A DNA stretch of 64,000 nt from Acheta domesticus (Eukaryota > Arthropoda > Insecta > Orthoptera > Gryllidae), in the NCBI GenBank assembly GCA_031308135.1, contig JAHLJT010004567.1:135050991-135114990 (forward strand), read 5' to 3'. Both the position numbers and the translations under genes were made by a program. The first letter of the stretch is position 1. Every line of letters starts with the position of its first letter. Of this stretch, positions 50,170-60,494 are shown one piece after another. The notes under the pieces are model-generated. The model was given only the letters and a program-made list of their open reading frames with translations. It made no database searches and was not told the DNA's origin.

Positions 50170-51793
50170 GTGAGTATTTGCCGGCTGCGGCGGCGCCAGC
50201 GCGCCCGCCCGCCCGCGGGGCCGGGACGATGTTTGCGGCCGGCCCTGTACCACATGGCTGCCGAGTGCCGACCTGCCCCGCCGGCCCCGCGGGACAAAAA
50301 TAATTACCCTCCGCATTATGAGACAGGAGCTCAGGAGCTTAACCCCCCTGTTAACTTGCGTTATAAGAGCGGGGCGTGGAAAACGTGACTAACCGTTACG
50401 AGGCTCAAATGCCGGTTAATTTGTAAAACGATCCCGAACCGGGGACGCTTTCACCAAATTTCCACGTCCAAAAACACCATCAGAAAATGCTACTTGCGAA
50501 TAATGATCCGGCTTACACTTTGCTAATTACACGCAGATCATTATGAAATATCAAATAACTGCTCTCCCAGTGTAATTGCAAACTGTAGATACGAAAAATC
50601 CTTTTTGCAGATTATTCAAACTAACTTTTGAAATAAAGCTACCATGGTAAATATAAAAAAGGCATATCACTCATCACAACCACATAAATGAAAACAGATT
50701 CTCATGACAGCATCAATCAACAAAGCTAACATTGCAGAATGGGTTCGACGAGATACTAAACACCTCTAAATTCCCAATTTTCACGTCATCAAAAACAGAA
50801 AACAAAAACTAGAAGTGCTCCTCTAATCCAATACGTTACACGTATTACTATTTCAATTTAAACATCGCGTGCAGAGAGCTAATTCAACGCTACACGCACA
50901 GCGATTATTCCAATTCCAGTATTTATACTCCTCATCGTCCATTAAGCTCCTCTGATCGTGTCTGTCATTCGAACACGACAAAAAAATCAATTGTCGCCTC
51001 TGCCGGCAATTTGCAACCGATGTCCATACCCAACAAACCAAACAACTTCTTTCCGGTAATGTCACTTCAATGAGCACTTTATTGATTTCACCGAACGTAT
51101 TTGATTTTATGAAATATTTAAGGCACGTTAAGCTGTCAGCATTTCCGAAGTTTCAATTATCAATAAAATCAAAGGAGAATTAATAACGTAAACAATTCAT
51201 GTTATTTTATTATCATTTGATAGGAACTCGCCCACTTTTGTATCGCCATGAATTTCTGTGTAACGGTAACACATACACACACAGACATTACAAAACATAC
51301 TACGCTCGGATACTACAATGATTTTCATTTTATTAAATAATTTAAAATCATTTTAATCTCTACCTTTCTTGCCAAATAATTTCTTAAAATATTCTGTTTC
51401 AAGTCTCAAAAGCTCCTGAGTTCTTCTCAAATTATTGGCAAAATATAAAAATATTATGCCCTGATCGGTTGCAACAAAGTGTTTTAAAAATTGATAAAAA
51501 CAAGAAGAAATCCCGCAGAATAGTCAAACATTAAAAAATAAGTTAACCTTTCAGTACATATTAATTGCAATAGCAGAAAAACTAACAATAGAAATAATAA
51601 AATGAGGTTATTAATAAGTTAAACTTTAATTTAATTTTTTCTAACCCCTTGAGTGCACGTTATATTTCATAAAAGCCTATTTTTTTAGCGCGGTGGATCT
51701 TAGCGAATACCCGAAATCTCAGAATTCGAGCCAAAGCCTTGGGAAGGCCGTGGGCGCGTGGGGCCTTGCTAACACGGTGCCCGCGTTTCGCAG
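50170..51793 (+). other. Intron 2
   Basis: This phase-2 intron runs from GTGAGTA to TTTCGCAG. After the first ~200 bases it becomes AT-rich and gene-free. A second possible acceptor, with a run of eight T before AG, lies at 51687-51688 and is in the same phase, so the intron may end 105 bases earlier in some transcripts. Confidence 0.75.
51689..51793 (+). CDS. Possible 5' extension of exon 3 (alternative acceptor)
   Basis: The stretch from the T-rich acceptor at 51687-51688 to the preferred exon 3 start is 105 bases. It is in the correct phase, is free of stops and encodes 35 residues rich in Ser, Ala and Gly. It is either part of exon 3, an optional segment or simply intron. No conserved motif helps to decide. 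Confidence 0.35.
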
Positions 51794-52018
51794 CTGCCGG
51801 GATCGAACAAGTAGCAGCGCGCACCTCAGCCAGCCGCTGTTCCACCCGTACCAGATGGACCCGCATCTGCTGCTGCAGCCGCTGCCCACCCTGCAACCGC
51901 CGCCAGCGCACCAGGCCTCCAACACGACGACGACGGCGGCGGCGGTGGCGGCGGCGGCAGCGGCGGCGGCGGCGGCCGCGGCAGCCGCGCCCGCGCCCGC
52001 CCACGGCGAAGGCTCCAG
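51794..52018 (+). CDS. MADF-BESS transcription factor, exon 3 (Pro/Ala-rich linker)
   Basis: The first base completes Asp109, and residues 110-183 follow. The sequence carries a Ser/His/Pro segment (SSSAHLSQPLFHPYQMDPHL), a leucine/proline-rich stretch, four Thr and an alanine run broken by one Val, ending in PAPAHGEGS. The exon ends in phase 2 at an AG|GTGAGC donor. The alanine run is encoded by GCG/GCC repeats and may vary in length among individuals. Low-complexity linkers between MADF and BESS are usual for the family. The start is uncertain because an acceptor ending at 51688 would add 35 in-frame residues (51689-51793) without a stop. I prefer 51794 because coding-like composition begins there, but the upstream site has the better pyrimidine tract. 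Confidence 0.8.
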
Positions 52019-52184
52019 GTGAGCGACACACACATTAACACACACACACACACATCTTTCGCCCTGCCATCCCTTTCCCTGCTAATTGGTTAGGCCGGAA
52101 GGTTTCGATTTCTGGAGAATCCTGAAGGCGGGTCCACAGGGTCTTCGGATTCGGCGGAGAGGTTAGGAAAGACCCAGAGCACAT

Positions 52185-52215
52185 GAAAATTCGAAAGAGG
52201 TTCTTTCGAATTTTC
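52185..52215. repeat. Perfect 14-bp inverted repeat, 3-nt loop
   Basis: GAAAATTCGAAAGA, loop GGT, then TCTTTCGAATTTTC. It lies 170 bases inside intron 3. No function can be assigned. It may be the symmetric centre of a small palindromic element. Confidence 0.85.
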
Positions 52216-53245
52216 TCCCGATAGAGCACCGTCCGTTAGACATGCCTGTTGGTTGGGCTCACTATCGACAAAGGTCAGCAAGGGAAGATCCGTCTCACCG
52301 CTGGGTTGTCATCAGAGTCTCAAGAGTTGCGCTCGCACTCCACTCATTAATATTCCTGAATTTCAGTGTTCAGCGCCATTACATTTCACCACTACCTGAC
52401 ACTCTCTTTCACCCCCACCCACCCTTCTCCGCTGAAAAGTTATCAAGGGTAGAGTCACTTCAGGAATCATCTGTTTGTGATCAGGTGCCCTTCGAGACCA
52501 CTAATATTCCTATCAACGTTCAGCTCCTTCCCCACACCCAGCCTTTCCCCGCTGAAAGGTGATTACGGTCAAGCCGTCTCAAGGACTGTCAGGTGGTCGT
52601 CAAGCTGTCACAGAGTTGTGCACCTATTTTGGACTCTAACCGTCTTACTTACATTTTACTTCTGACTTCTTCAATCTTTGCAGAACTCCGCCACTCTCCT
52701 GTCACGCCTCTCTGTCGAGGTCCGCACCGCCCTCTTCAGCCTGCCTCGATAGAAGGCTAGTGTCTAGGGTTCAGGGTTCTTAGGACTTCAAAAATCGTAT
52801 TTTATTACTCTTGCAGTCTCTTTAATCTCCCCTATTCATTTGATTTAAACTAATTTAATCTACAACGATACTTAATACATTAATGTTGAAAATAAACGTT
52901 TGGATTGAAATTGCCTGCTGGATTAAAACTCGTGAAGCATTTGAATATTGATTTCCTTATGCGCTATTTTATAATTCACTTCTACGAACCTGCTACGCTT
53001 CCAAAATCTTTAGAAGTCACATGTGACTGTCTTTACAGAATCTAATGATGAAAAAATCTCCCATAGCTAGTTAAGCGCTAAAAATGATTTTCGAAAAGTC
53101 TTGGAAATAATTTGCAAAGTGCTTTTCTATCTATTCTACAGCTCGGGAATGCTGAACAACGGAAATATAGCGATTTTTCCAACTTTTTAAAAAAATTTTC
53201 TCTTAAGAAACTTAGGGCCTTCAAAGTCTAAAATTGTCGTCGTCC

Positions 53246-53250
<5 letters not shown>

Positions 53251-53302
<52 letters not shown>
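53251..53302. repeat. (AAT)n microsatellite
   Basis: About 17 uninterrupted AAT units in intron 3. Confidence 0.95.
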
Positions 53303-53305
<3 letters not shown>

Positions 53306-53689
53306 CTATCCTTCCCAGATCTAACGGAATCCACTGCCTCCGGGAGGCCAATCGAAAGGTAGCGCAAGAGCAAATTACTCACGGTACGCACCTCCTATTG
53401 AGTGCATCCATACGGATCACAAGAGCCCGCCGGCCGAGCCTCACCCATCCCACCCCACCGCAAGGGCGTCCGCGCAATCCGCGGCGCGGCTATTGCTTTG
53501 TTTCGTCACAAAGGGTCGCCGCTATCACAGCAACTCTTCATTAATACCGCCATATTCCCTGGGCTTTACTGTGTCAGGGAGCAAAGGGTTAAATCAATAA
53601 CACATGTTTCTATAACTTGGGCGGGCGCGCGCGCGCGTGGTGTCGTGTTCATAATCGGCTCAAATGAAGGTTGTCCATTCAGCGCGGTT

Positions 53690-54070
53690 GTGCGAAGCGC
53701 CGCGGGGCGTGCGGGGAGCGGAGCGGGGCGGGGCGGGGCGGGGGCGGTCAGCGCACAAAAGGGGCGGTGCGAAGCGGGCGATGAGGGCGTGCGGGGGCGT
53801 TCAGGGGGCGCGCATCGCCCCTCAGGGGCCGCTTCGTGAATGCGGAAGGTGCGCCTGAAAAGGGAGGCTCGGGGGGCCGCTCTCGCTGGAGCCGCGGAAT
53901 CCCACAGGTGTCATCCGGACGGAAGGCTGCCCGTCCCTGCCTGCACTTGATTTCCACCACCACGTGCTCGACGGAGACGAGCAAAAGCATGCGCTGACGG
54001 CGCAGCCTATCGACGACACAAACGTTCGCTCTCGCGCGGCTTCGTAAGCTTGCTTGGTCACTTCCTGCGT
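53690..54070. other. GC-rich patch inside intron 3
   Basis: Begins with GGAGCGGAGCGGGGC repeats (about 53715-53745) and stays CpG-rich. Frames are open on both strands with no domain. Confidence 0.4.
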
Positions 54071-55907
54071 TCGCAGCACTGGGATGAAAACACACGACAG
54101 TATCGGTGGCTAACTTCGTTTGTTTGGTTTTCCTGATATCTGAGTTTTCATTTTCACTTCAACTTCCTAATACGGTAGAAATTGGGTGTCATGGCAACTC
54201 CAACCACCATAATTCGACTTTCTTAAACTGAATTCTCCCAGTATTATGTTTAGCATCCTAATACTTTTTTTAGTAACTCGCCAAATCGAACCTCAGTTTG
54301 ACGAAATATACAATAACTCGAACCTGAAATTCGAATTCTTTTATTTCTTCAATTTTCTTAGCTTCTTCTACTTCTTCTAATTCATTTACAATGTTTGCAA
54401 TGTGAACTCTCAATTTGTTGAAATACTCGATTAATGGATTTTGTTCTTTATGCGATCAGATACGATTACTCGATGTTCCACTGTTAGAATGAGTACTTAA
54501 TCAAAACTATCAAATTCGTTACTTAACAAACACGAAATTTATCTTCTTTCCTCTACAAATGCAAGTTATCCCCGTGAAGTCTAAATATTCCACATTACAA
54601 TTTTTTCTCCCTTTAGGTTAGCAATATTTCTCCCTTTAGGCTAGCAAAACTAACATTTATTGTCTTCGATTAAATATGTACCAGTATTTCCTCTGAATCA
54701 ATATATCTCGCCAAAATTTACTTGCATCACGATAAGCCAATTACAAATATAATTCATTCGATTGTGCTTCACACAGTTGCTGACCGAAATCCACTCCATG
54801 AGATACTTATCACATGCGTACTATTGATCGTGAACGAGAGGGAATGCGCAGTGATTCCGAGTATAGCAATTCCAGTTACAGAGAATCAATACGCTTGTTC
54901 TCCGTTTACCGTGGCGCAGCATCAATTTTGTGAAAAGCAGGAGTCTCAGAAACGCCATCACAGATTCGAACTACCTACCTCCCGTTTTACCGGGAATCAA
55001 TCATTGAGCGCAACGAACTCAAGGATCCATTAATTTCACGGAGGGAAGGGGGAGTATTGATTCATTTCAGAGAGTACCTTTCAAGTGACCATCATCACCG
55101 GAGTTCATGCACTTGCTTTGATCATGCATTCCCCTGCTTTCTAAATAATGCGTTGAACCGAAGGGATCAACTTCCGTCAATCGTTGCAGGTTAATTCTCC
55201 GAATCGTATCCGCGCAATAGACTATTAGAGACTGTGAAGTGAATTTTCGCCGGTCATCAATTTTACAGTCAATTAACTACGAACGTTAATGTTTTTCCGC
55301 CTTTCGAATTAATTTGTGATTGACAAATCGGATTCGGCCGGTCTTCTTGGAATTTTTATTTTCCTGTCTCTTATTCCACTACTCCTCGATACGTCAATAG
55401 AATATCAAAATCATTATGACCTAACCATCAAGTTAACCACTTCAGGTACGGCTACAGGCTCACAATATAATCAAGATCATGTAATATCTTTTCTCTCACT
55501 CTCGACGTAATTTTGGCCCTTCTATCATTCCGAACAAAATTCTCCATTTACTTCTTCTCCCCTCACTTTGCTCTTCTATCATAAATTTCTGAATATATCC
55601 TTAAAACATATAATGGGCTTCCTGCTCCTACTCGAATTATTTTTAACTTCTCCAATCGCCCCCAAAATATTTCATTCCTTAATATTCCAACTAGTCTTCT
55701 CCATAACTCCATTTCCAAACTTTTCATACATTTCTCTTTATATGACGGTCCACGTTATCAACTAACGCTTCTATACTTCTTGCAAAACACTTCGCAAATT
55801 TCTTCTAATATCTACATTTATTCATTTTCTCTTCAGCAGTTTTTTTCGACTTCGTAAAGGAAGTCATTCAATGTAAATGTAACTTTGCATATCCGGTGTG
55901 AGGAGTT

Positions 55908-55943
55908 GACGTTTCGGTCGTCATACGGCGACCTTCTTCTGAG
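55908..55943 (-). mobile_element. Fragment of a repeat with a hammerhead-like core (possible Penelope-like element end)
   Basis: On the minus strand the order is CAGAAGAA, a perfect GGTCG/CGACC stem closed by an 8-nt loop, then GAAACGTC. This mirrors the hammerhead layout CUGANGA, stem II, GAAA, tiny palindromic stem III (ACGU). Short hammerheads of this style are known from Penelope-like elements. Here the CUGANGA box is damaged and no stem I complement to AACTCC is present, so this copy should be inactive. The family assignment is tentative. Confidence 0.35.
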
Positions 55944-56391
55944 TTCATAAAGGTCGCTGTGCGTCGGCCGGCACTACACAGGACGAGACGTGTCTTACAC
56001 AGCTAAGAATTTCTGAAGCAGTGGAATACTGGCTTTTTAACGTAACAAATCCATGCTCACACATTTTTGGAAATACTGTCTTGTACTGAAGTGTATCTTG
56101 AGAAAGGAAGGGTGCGTGTTAGCTCAGGCAGTGACGGACCCACGGGAGGGATGGGCATGGAGAACAAGGCCCTTGGTTCCAAAACCCAACTTTTGTCACT
56201 TTACTGGTTTTATTCAAAACAGTCATCGCATACTGGTCGTACAACATTGACACGATTATTTTTATTATTAATATAGACTAGATATTTTTAATTTTCAAGC
56301 CAACCATTTTTATTTATTATTATTATTATTAAAATTGTATTTTAGAAAGAGGGAGTCCGGGGTGTTGTTAAGGCGTACACATGTTGCGCAG

Positions 56392-56953
56392 ATCGGCGGC
56401 TAGCAGCTGCGACGAGGACGAAGCCGGCGTGGGCGGCGTCGGCGGCGTGGACGGCATGGATGAGGAGGTGCTGTCGGAGAGCGGCGGCAGCAGCGGCGGC
56501 GGCGGGGGCGGCGGCGGCGGCGCGGGCGGCGGCGAGGGCTCGGCCAGCGGCTGCGTGCACACCATGGACGCCACCGACCTCTTCTTCATGAGCATGGCGC
56601 GCTCGGTCAAGGCGCTGCACCCGCGCGTGCAGGCGTACGTCAAGCTGCAGCTGTCGGCGCTGGTGCTCACGGCCGAGATGACGCAGCAGCAGTCGCAACT
56701 GCAGCAGCTGCAGCAGCAGGTGTCGGTGGCGGCGGCGGCCGCGGCGGCGGCGGGCGCGCCGGGCGCCCTGGGCGGCGTGGCGGGGGCGGTGGCGCCCGTG
56801 AGCGTCGCGCACACGCACACGCCCTCGCCGCCCGCGCCGCCCGCCGCGCACGCCGCGCCGCCCGCCGCCCCGCCCGTCGGCGTGGGCGTGGGCGTGGGCG
56901 TGGGCGCGGCGGCCGCCGCGGCCGCCGCCGCGCTCGACGCCGCCGCCCGCTGA
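56392..56953 (+). CDS. MADF-BESS transcription factor, exon 4 (BESS motif and C-terminus)
   Basis: After the acceptor TGCGCAG, the first base completes Arg184 and residues 185-370 follow, ending at TGA 56951-56953. An acidic stretch (SSCDEDEAGVGG) and a Gly/Ser run precede the BESS motif at about residues 243-280. The motif begins DATDLFFMSMARSV and continues with HPRVQAYVKLQLSAL, matching the family's D..FL.Sl...k.L....q...K.ki..ll pattern. A Gln-rich coil (about 281-293) and Ala/Pro/Val-Gly low-complexity sequence follow. The phase is compatible only with this acceptor, because the ATG at 56381 is preceded by an in-frame TAA at 56369. GC at third codon positions is very high. The stop is TGA followed by C, and the frame stays open well beyond it. 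Confidence 0.88.
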
Positions 56954-57112
56954 CGGTCCCTCGCCAGACACTCCATGACGACGACGGCGGGGCAGGCGGC
57001 CGGGTCGTCGGCCGGCGGGCTGGCCGGAGCGCTGGCCGCCGCCGCGGCCTGGAGCCCGCAGCCCCTCCTGGACGAGCGGGCCTTCCACGAGTCCTTCTAC
57101 CCCTTCGTCTAG
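56954..57112 (+). CDS. Candidate readthrough extension (52 codons) after the TGA
   Basis: This segment is in the same frame as the BESS exon and contains no stop until TAG at 57110-57112. It encodes an Ala/Gly/Ser-rich stretch and ends with a non-repetitive segment (WSPQPLLDERAFHESFYPFV) that looks like a genuine protein C-terminus. Codon bias (almost all G or C at third positions) matches exon 4 and drops after the TAG. It could be reached by UGA-C readthrough, by an alternative acceptor at 56965-56967 (CGCCAG) joined in phase to exon 3, or the TGA could be a recent mutation or sequencing error. Which of these is correct cannot be decided from the sequence. Confidence 0.5.
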   Translation, partial: RSLARHSMTTTAGQAAGSSAGGLAGALAAAAAWSPQPLLDERAFHESFYPFV

Positions 57113-57770
57113 CACGGGATGTCTGGTGCGACGACGCCCTTCCCCACGGACCTTTTTAGTTCAGTGGCCCCTCGCCGCCCACGCTCTACGGGCGCGGAAC
57201 TCGAACTTAGAGCTTTAACGCTACATCGACCTGCATAGATACTATCGTACACGTCACGTTCACACATATGTTTCTTGGAGTATGATTCTATAGCGTATTT
57301 TAACAGAAATGTACTTATTCGTTACTTCTTTATTTTTAGAAGTGTGTAATGTTTAAGATTTACAATAGATGTCGTGTGGTTTGCTGTTCCGAATTTATCG
57401 TCATCGTTGTTCTGTGAGGTATGGCAACCGTCGACAACTTACGAAGAATGGCCGAAAAGTGGTGCAAACCAAATGCTGCTGACTTTAGTATGTTTATGTA
57501 GTCTGAGTGTATGTGAATACAATGTGAATAACAATTTTTAAAAGGTTAGTGATAACGGTACTGTCTGGAAATAGATTTTACTGTAATGTATTACGTCAGT
57601 TTACGTTTTTTTTGCAATTATTATTTTCTAGTCTTAGTTTTGATTGGAAAAATTACTAATAGTTTTGTCTCATCAAGCTCATGAAGAAATGATGTAGGCC
57701 TATGTTGACACTATTTTATATATACAAAAGCATATATGAAGAAATAAATTGAAGATTTGAAGAATGGGCC
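57113..57770 (+). other. 3' UTR of the MADF-BESS gene
   Basis: GC falls quickly after 57190, and the sequence becomes AT-rich with no open frame. The UTR is taken to end just after the poly(A) signal at 57743. If the TGA at 56951 is the true end, the UTR starts at 56954. Confidence 0.6.
57743..57748 (+). terminator. Poly(A) signal AATAAA
   Basis: A canonical AATAAA lies about 630 bases past the TAG in AT-rich sequence, the usual place for cleavage 10-30 bases downstream. It is the best of the signals after exon 4. Confidence 0.6.
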
Positions 57771-58108
57771 TTTTTTCTACCCGCAATCCCTTCCTTCCTT
57801 CCTCTAAAGACATCGTAGCGCATGTCGCAACATTCCACTCCGGCATCAGCATCCAGCGGCACGAGAAGCACGCGACATGAAATCACCGGGTAAACGCCTC
57901 CATTACGTGCCCGGAGTGGCGCGATAAATGTCAACGATAAAGCAGAGGTTTACAATGTTTTCCTCGGGCGGCACTCGGACGTCGCGCGATCTTTCAAATC
58001 AAAACAAGCTACGGCGCCCTGCAGAGGAACAACAAACACCGCGCGGCACAAAAACACTATCGCACCCACGAGGCAACGCACGGAATCTCTACACGGGGTC
58101 CGCCAGGC
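57771..58108. other. Downstream intergenic sequence
   Basis: No gene was recognised. Moderately GC-rich with short frames only. Confidence 0.45.
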
Positions 58109-58535
58109 CAGCGGTCCTCAACCAGTGGGCCGTGAAAATAGTCGGGGACCTACAGAACAAATCTGGATTTCACTTGCTTTTTGTTATTTAGTAAAGTTAT
58201 AGAGTGAAAAGTCATAAACTTTCTTTAAATAAGGACGAATAAATTGCACATTAAAATGTCCACGTGTACTTAAATACGTTTCATTATTTTGTAATAATTA
58301 AAATAACACAAAATTGAATCATCATTAAATTGTGATACACTTAAACACACATTTGTGATTTTGATATAGTTAAATAAGTATTTATAATTCAATAGGCGCA
58401 TTTCATTTGATTGAATTTCAAGATTACCGTTTATTTAAAAAAAATGTATTTATCTTTAAAAAAACTCAGAGTTTCGCGGAATTAAAAATTATATTTATCG
58501 GTCCGTGAGGTGCGAGAGAGGTTGAAAAATTTAGA
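58109..58535. mobile_element. hAT-like non-autonomous DNA transposon (MITE)
   Basis: The left end 'cagcggtcctcaaccagtgg' matches the well-known hAT terminus CAGNGGTTCTCAACC. The right end near 58485-58535 ('cggtccgtgaggtgcga', then 'gaggttgaaaaattta') is its degenerate inverse complement. The ~330-bp interior is AT-rich and non-coding. No clean 8-bp target duplication was found, consistent with age. Confidence 0.6.
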
Positions 58536-60195
58536 TCCACTCCCTTACAAATTGTTTCGGGCTCGACAGATTCCAGAGGATGTCGCAATGAAATTTCGCT
58601 TTGAGATCAGAACGGTAACGCTTGTGTTATTTCAACCCGCAACCCGATGTGAAAATCACGCGAAATCACCGCAGGCAAAGTTAACGGGACTGTTATTTTC
58701 CCATAACATAATTATACGAGAGATATGAAGATTTCTCAATTTGCTCGAATCCGATCACCAATTACAAAATATTTTTTTAACAAGAAATAAAATTAAAATA
58801 CACCGTTTTATTAACTCATAGAAATGCGATTCAACAATGGAAATTATCCGTAAATACATCGTATGATTCCGGATGGGATTCACTGTTACTGAATAAGATA
58901 ATACTGCATATTTGCGAATGTACATACAAATTAGGAAGAATTTATTTTGATTATTAAAGTAAGACCTTGAAATTAAAACACTTGAAAGTTTAACGTATAG
59001 TCCGAAGGTTTAAAAGCATTCAATATTATCAAAATCACGAAAGCAAACGGGAAGATCTGCATCTTCGAATCTACAGACTTTTTCAGGATTCGAGGCTAAA
59101 ACTTCCCATTACTAAATTACACTGCCTATTCCCTCAACAAATACGTACATCTGCAAGATAATTCGTAGCACTTTGGGAACCTGTGATGAAGCCGGCAGGC
59201 GCGGGTTCCCAAGGAAACGCTGACGGTAATTGGTTAGCGCAGACGTATCATAAACACAAGGCACGAGGGCGCGCTTCGGTGGCCGTACATTAACTGAGCT
59301 CCCGGAATTATCGGCCTCCGAATCACCATCGAATACGTAACACTAATCATTTTAAAACGCAACGGAACATTGATTTTACGGCCAGCAATATTAGCAATGA
59401 TTACATCAGGACTATCCAAACGCATGTCGGGTATGCCGGAGAGGGAAACACAATAGGTTGGTCAGAGCAAATGAGTTATCAATGTACGGTTAAGAGAGGA
59501 GGAAACATCGTGATACTATTTTGAATAATCTCTGAGTGATTCAGAGGACAGATGGAAAACACTGAGGATATTTTATGGAGAAAAGTCGGCCAATCAACAA
59601 TTGAAATGCCCCACATTTTCCTGACTGGGCTTTCATGATATTATCCAACTAAATTTTATTTGTAATTTTTTCTCTTGACATTCTTCTGATCGCATTGAAG
59701 ACTGACTAATAACAATTCAGCCACAAATAGTGGTTAAACCAGTGACGTATATTTGTATACGTTTTATCCGACTGTCGAAAGAAGTACGATTTGCCCCCCG
59801 TGGACTTTGCGTGTTTCTTTCTGTCCTCATACCTTTCACCAAGAGATTTTAGTAACAGAAAAAACACATGATTTACTTTGTGAGTGGAAAACGCAGTATA
59901 AAACTACGTAAGAATAAATATAGTGGAAAATAAAAAAATAAAGTACTGCAGAGCCTAACGCTTCTTAGATTCAATTATCTCGTCACACATAACGAGAGGT
60001 CGCCTATTCTTCTTTAACCGAACAGTATTATGGTTTTGCAATAGCACACACAGCAAGGAGTAATGTTTTTCAGAGGGGAAAAAATGTCGACAATGGTTTT
60101 ATCCTTTGGCGAATTATATCGAGTGAATTAATTTTACAAACGAAACGAAAAATCTCTCAGATAAATAATATAGTCTTAAATTTGTTCAAAGAATT
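58536..60195. other. Gene-free AT-rich stretch
   Basis: Short frames only, none recognisable. Confidence 0.5.
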
Positions 60196-60262
60196 GTCAC
60201 CCCGAGCGAGATTCGAACCCGGGTCTCCTGGTTGACGCCCAGTTGCTCTGGCCAATTATAAA
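60196..60262 (-). repeat. tRNA-like sequence, probable SINE head
   Basis: On the minus strand 'ggccagagcaactgggc' resembles box A and the D-arm, and 'cccgggttcgaatctcg' resembles box B. The T-stem has mismatches and acceptor ends do not pair well, so it is a SINE head or pseudo-tRNA rather than a functional tRNA gene. Confidence 0.5.
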
Positions 60263-60494
60263 TATTTAATTATAAACAATTACAAATATATTCTTCCACA
60301 TCTCGATGAGCTCCATCACCTCCTCCCATAACACCAAATGCTGGCTACAGCACAGTCCACATTGGTGAATTTTTTAAAAACAGGAATCCCTCTTCCTCGC
60401 GCTTTTTTACAGTTTTAGCTACCACACAGGCACCGCATTGCTCCCAGAACAACCATTCTCTTCAGGATGTCCACCCACCATGGACGGCGGCGAA

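Larger units (their letters stand above)
52019..56391 (+). other. Intron 3
   Basis: This phase-2 intron starts GTGAGC and ends TGCGCAG. It contains a 14-bp hairpin (52185-52215), an (AAT)n tract (about 53251-53302), a GC-rich patch with GGAGC/GGGGC repeats (53690-54070), a T-arm-like fragment near 54965, an element-like motif with a possible hammerhead core (55908-55943) and a MITE-like end near 56128. No exon-like frame was recognised. The alternative acceptor TTTTAG at 56343 leads to a stop in every usable frame and is therefore rejected. Confidence 0.75.

Noticed and set aside
50010..50173. Exon 2 ending at the in-frame TGA at 50171
   Set aside because: A strong GTGAGTA donor overlaps the stop, and splicing there keeps the frame into exon 3 and the BESS exon, as expected for the family.
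56343..56400. TTTTAG at 56343-56345 as the acceptor of exon 4
   Set aside because: With the phase-2 exon 3 it leads to a stop at 56401-56403, and the BESS frame itself has TAA at 56369. The CAG at 56389-56391 keeps the correct phase.
56719..56968. A small intron inside exon 4 that would remove the TGA
   Set aside because: The acceptor at 56968 needs a phase-2 donor. The best-looking donors in exon 4 (CAG|GTGTCG at 56720, CCC|GTGAGC at 56798) are phase 0, so the frame would be lost.
56342..57115. Antisense open frames of 257 and 202 codons across exon 4
   Set aside because: They are shadows of the GC-rich BESS exon and contain only low-complexity His/Arg/Ala/Pro sequence.
60196..60262. Functional tRNA gene on the minus strand
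   Set aside because: The T-stem has mismatches and the acceptor stem does not pair, and similar heads recur on SINEs in the window.
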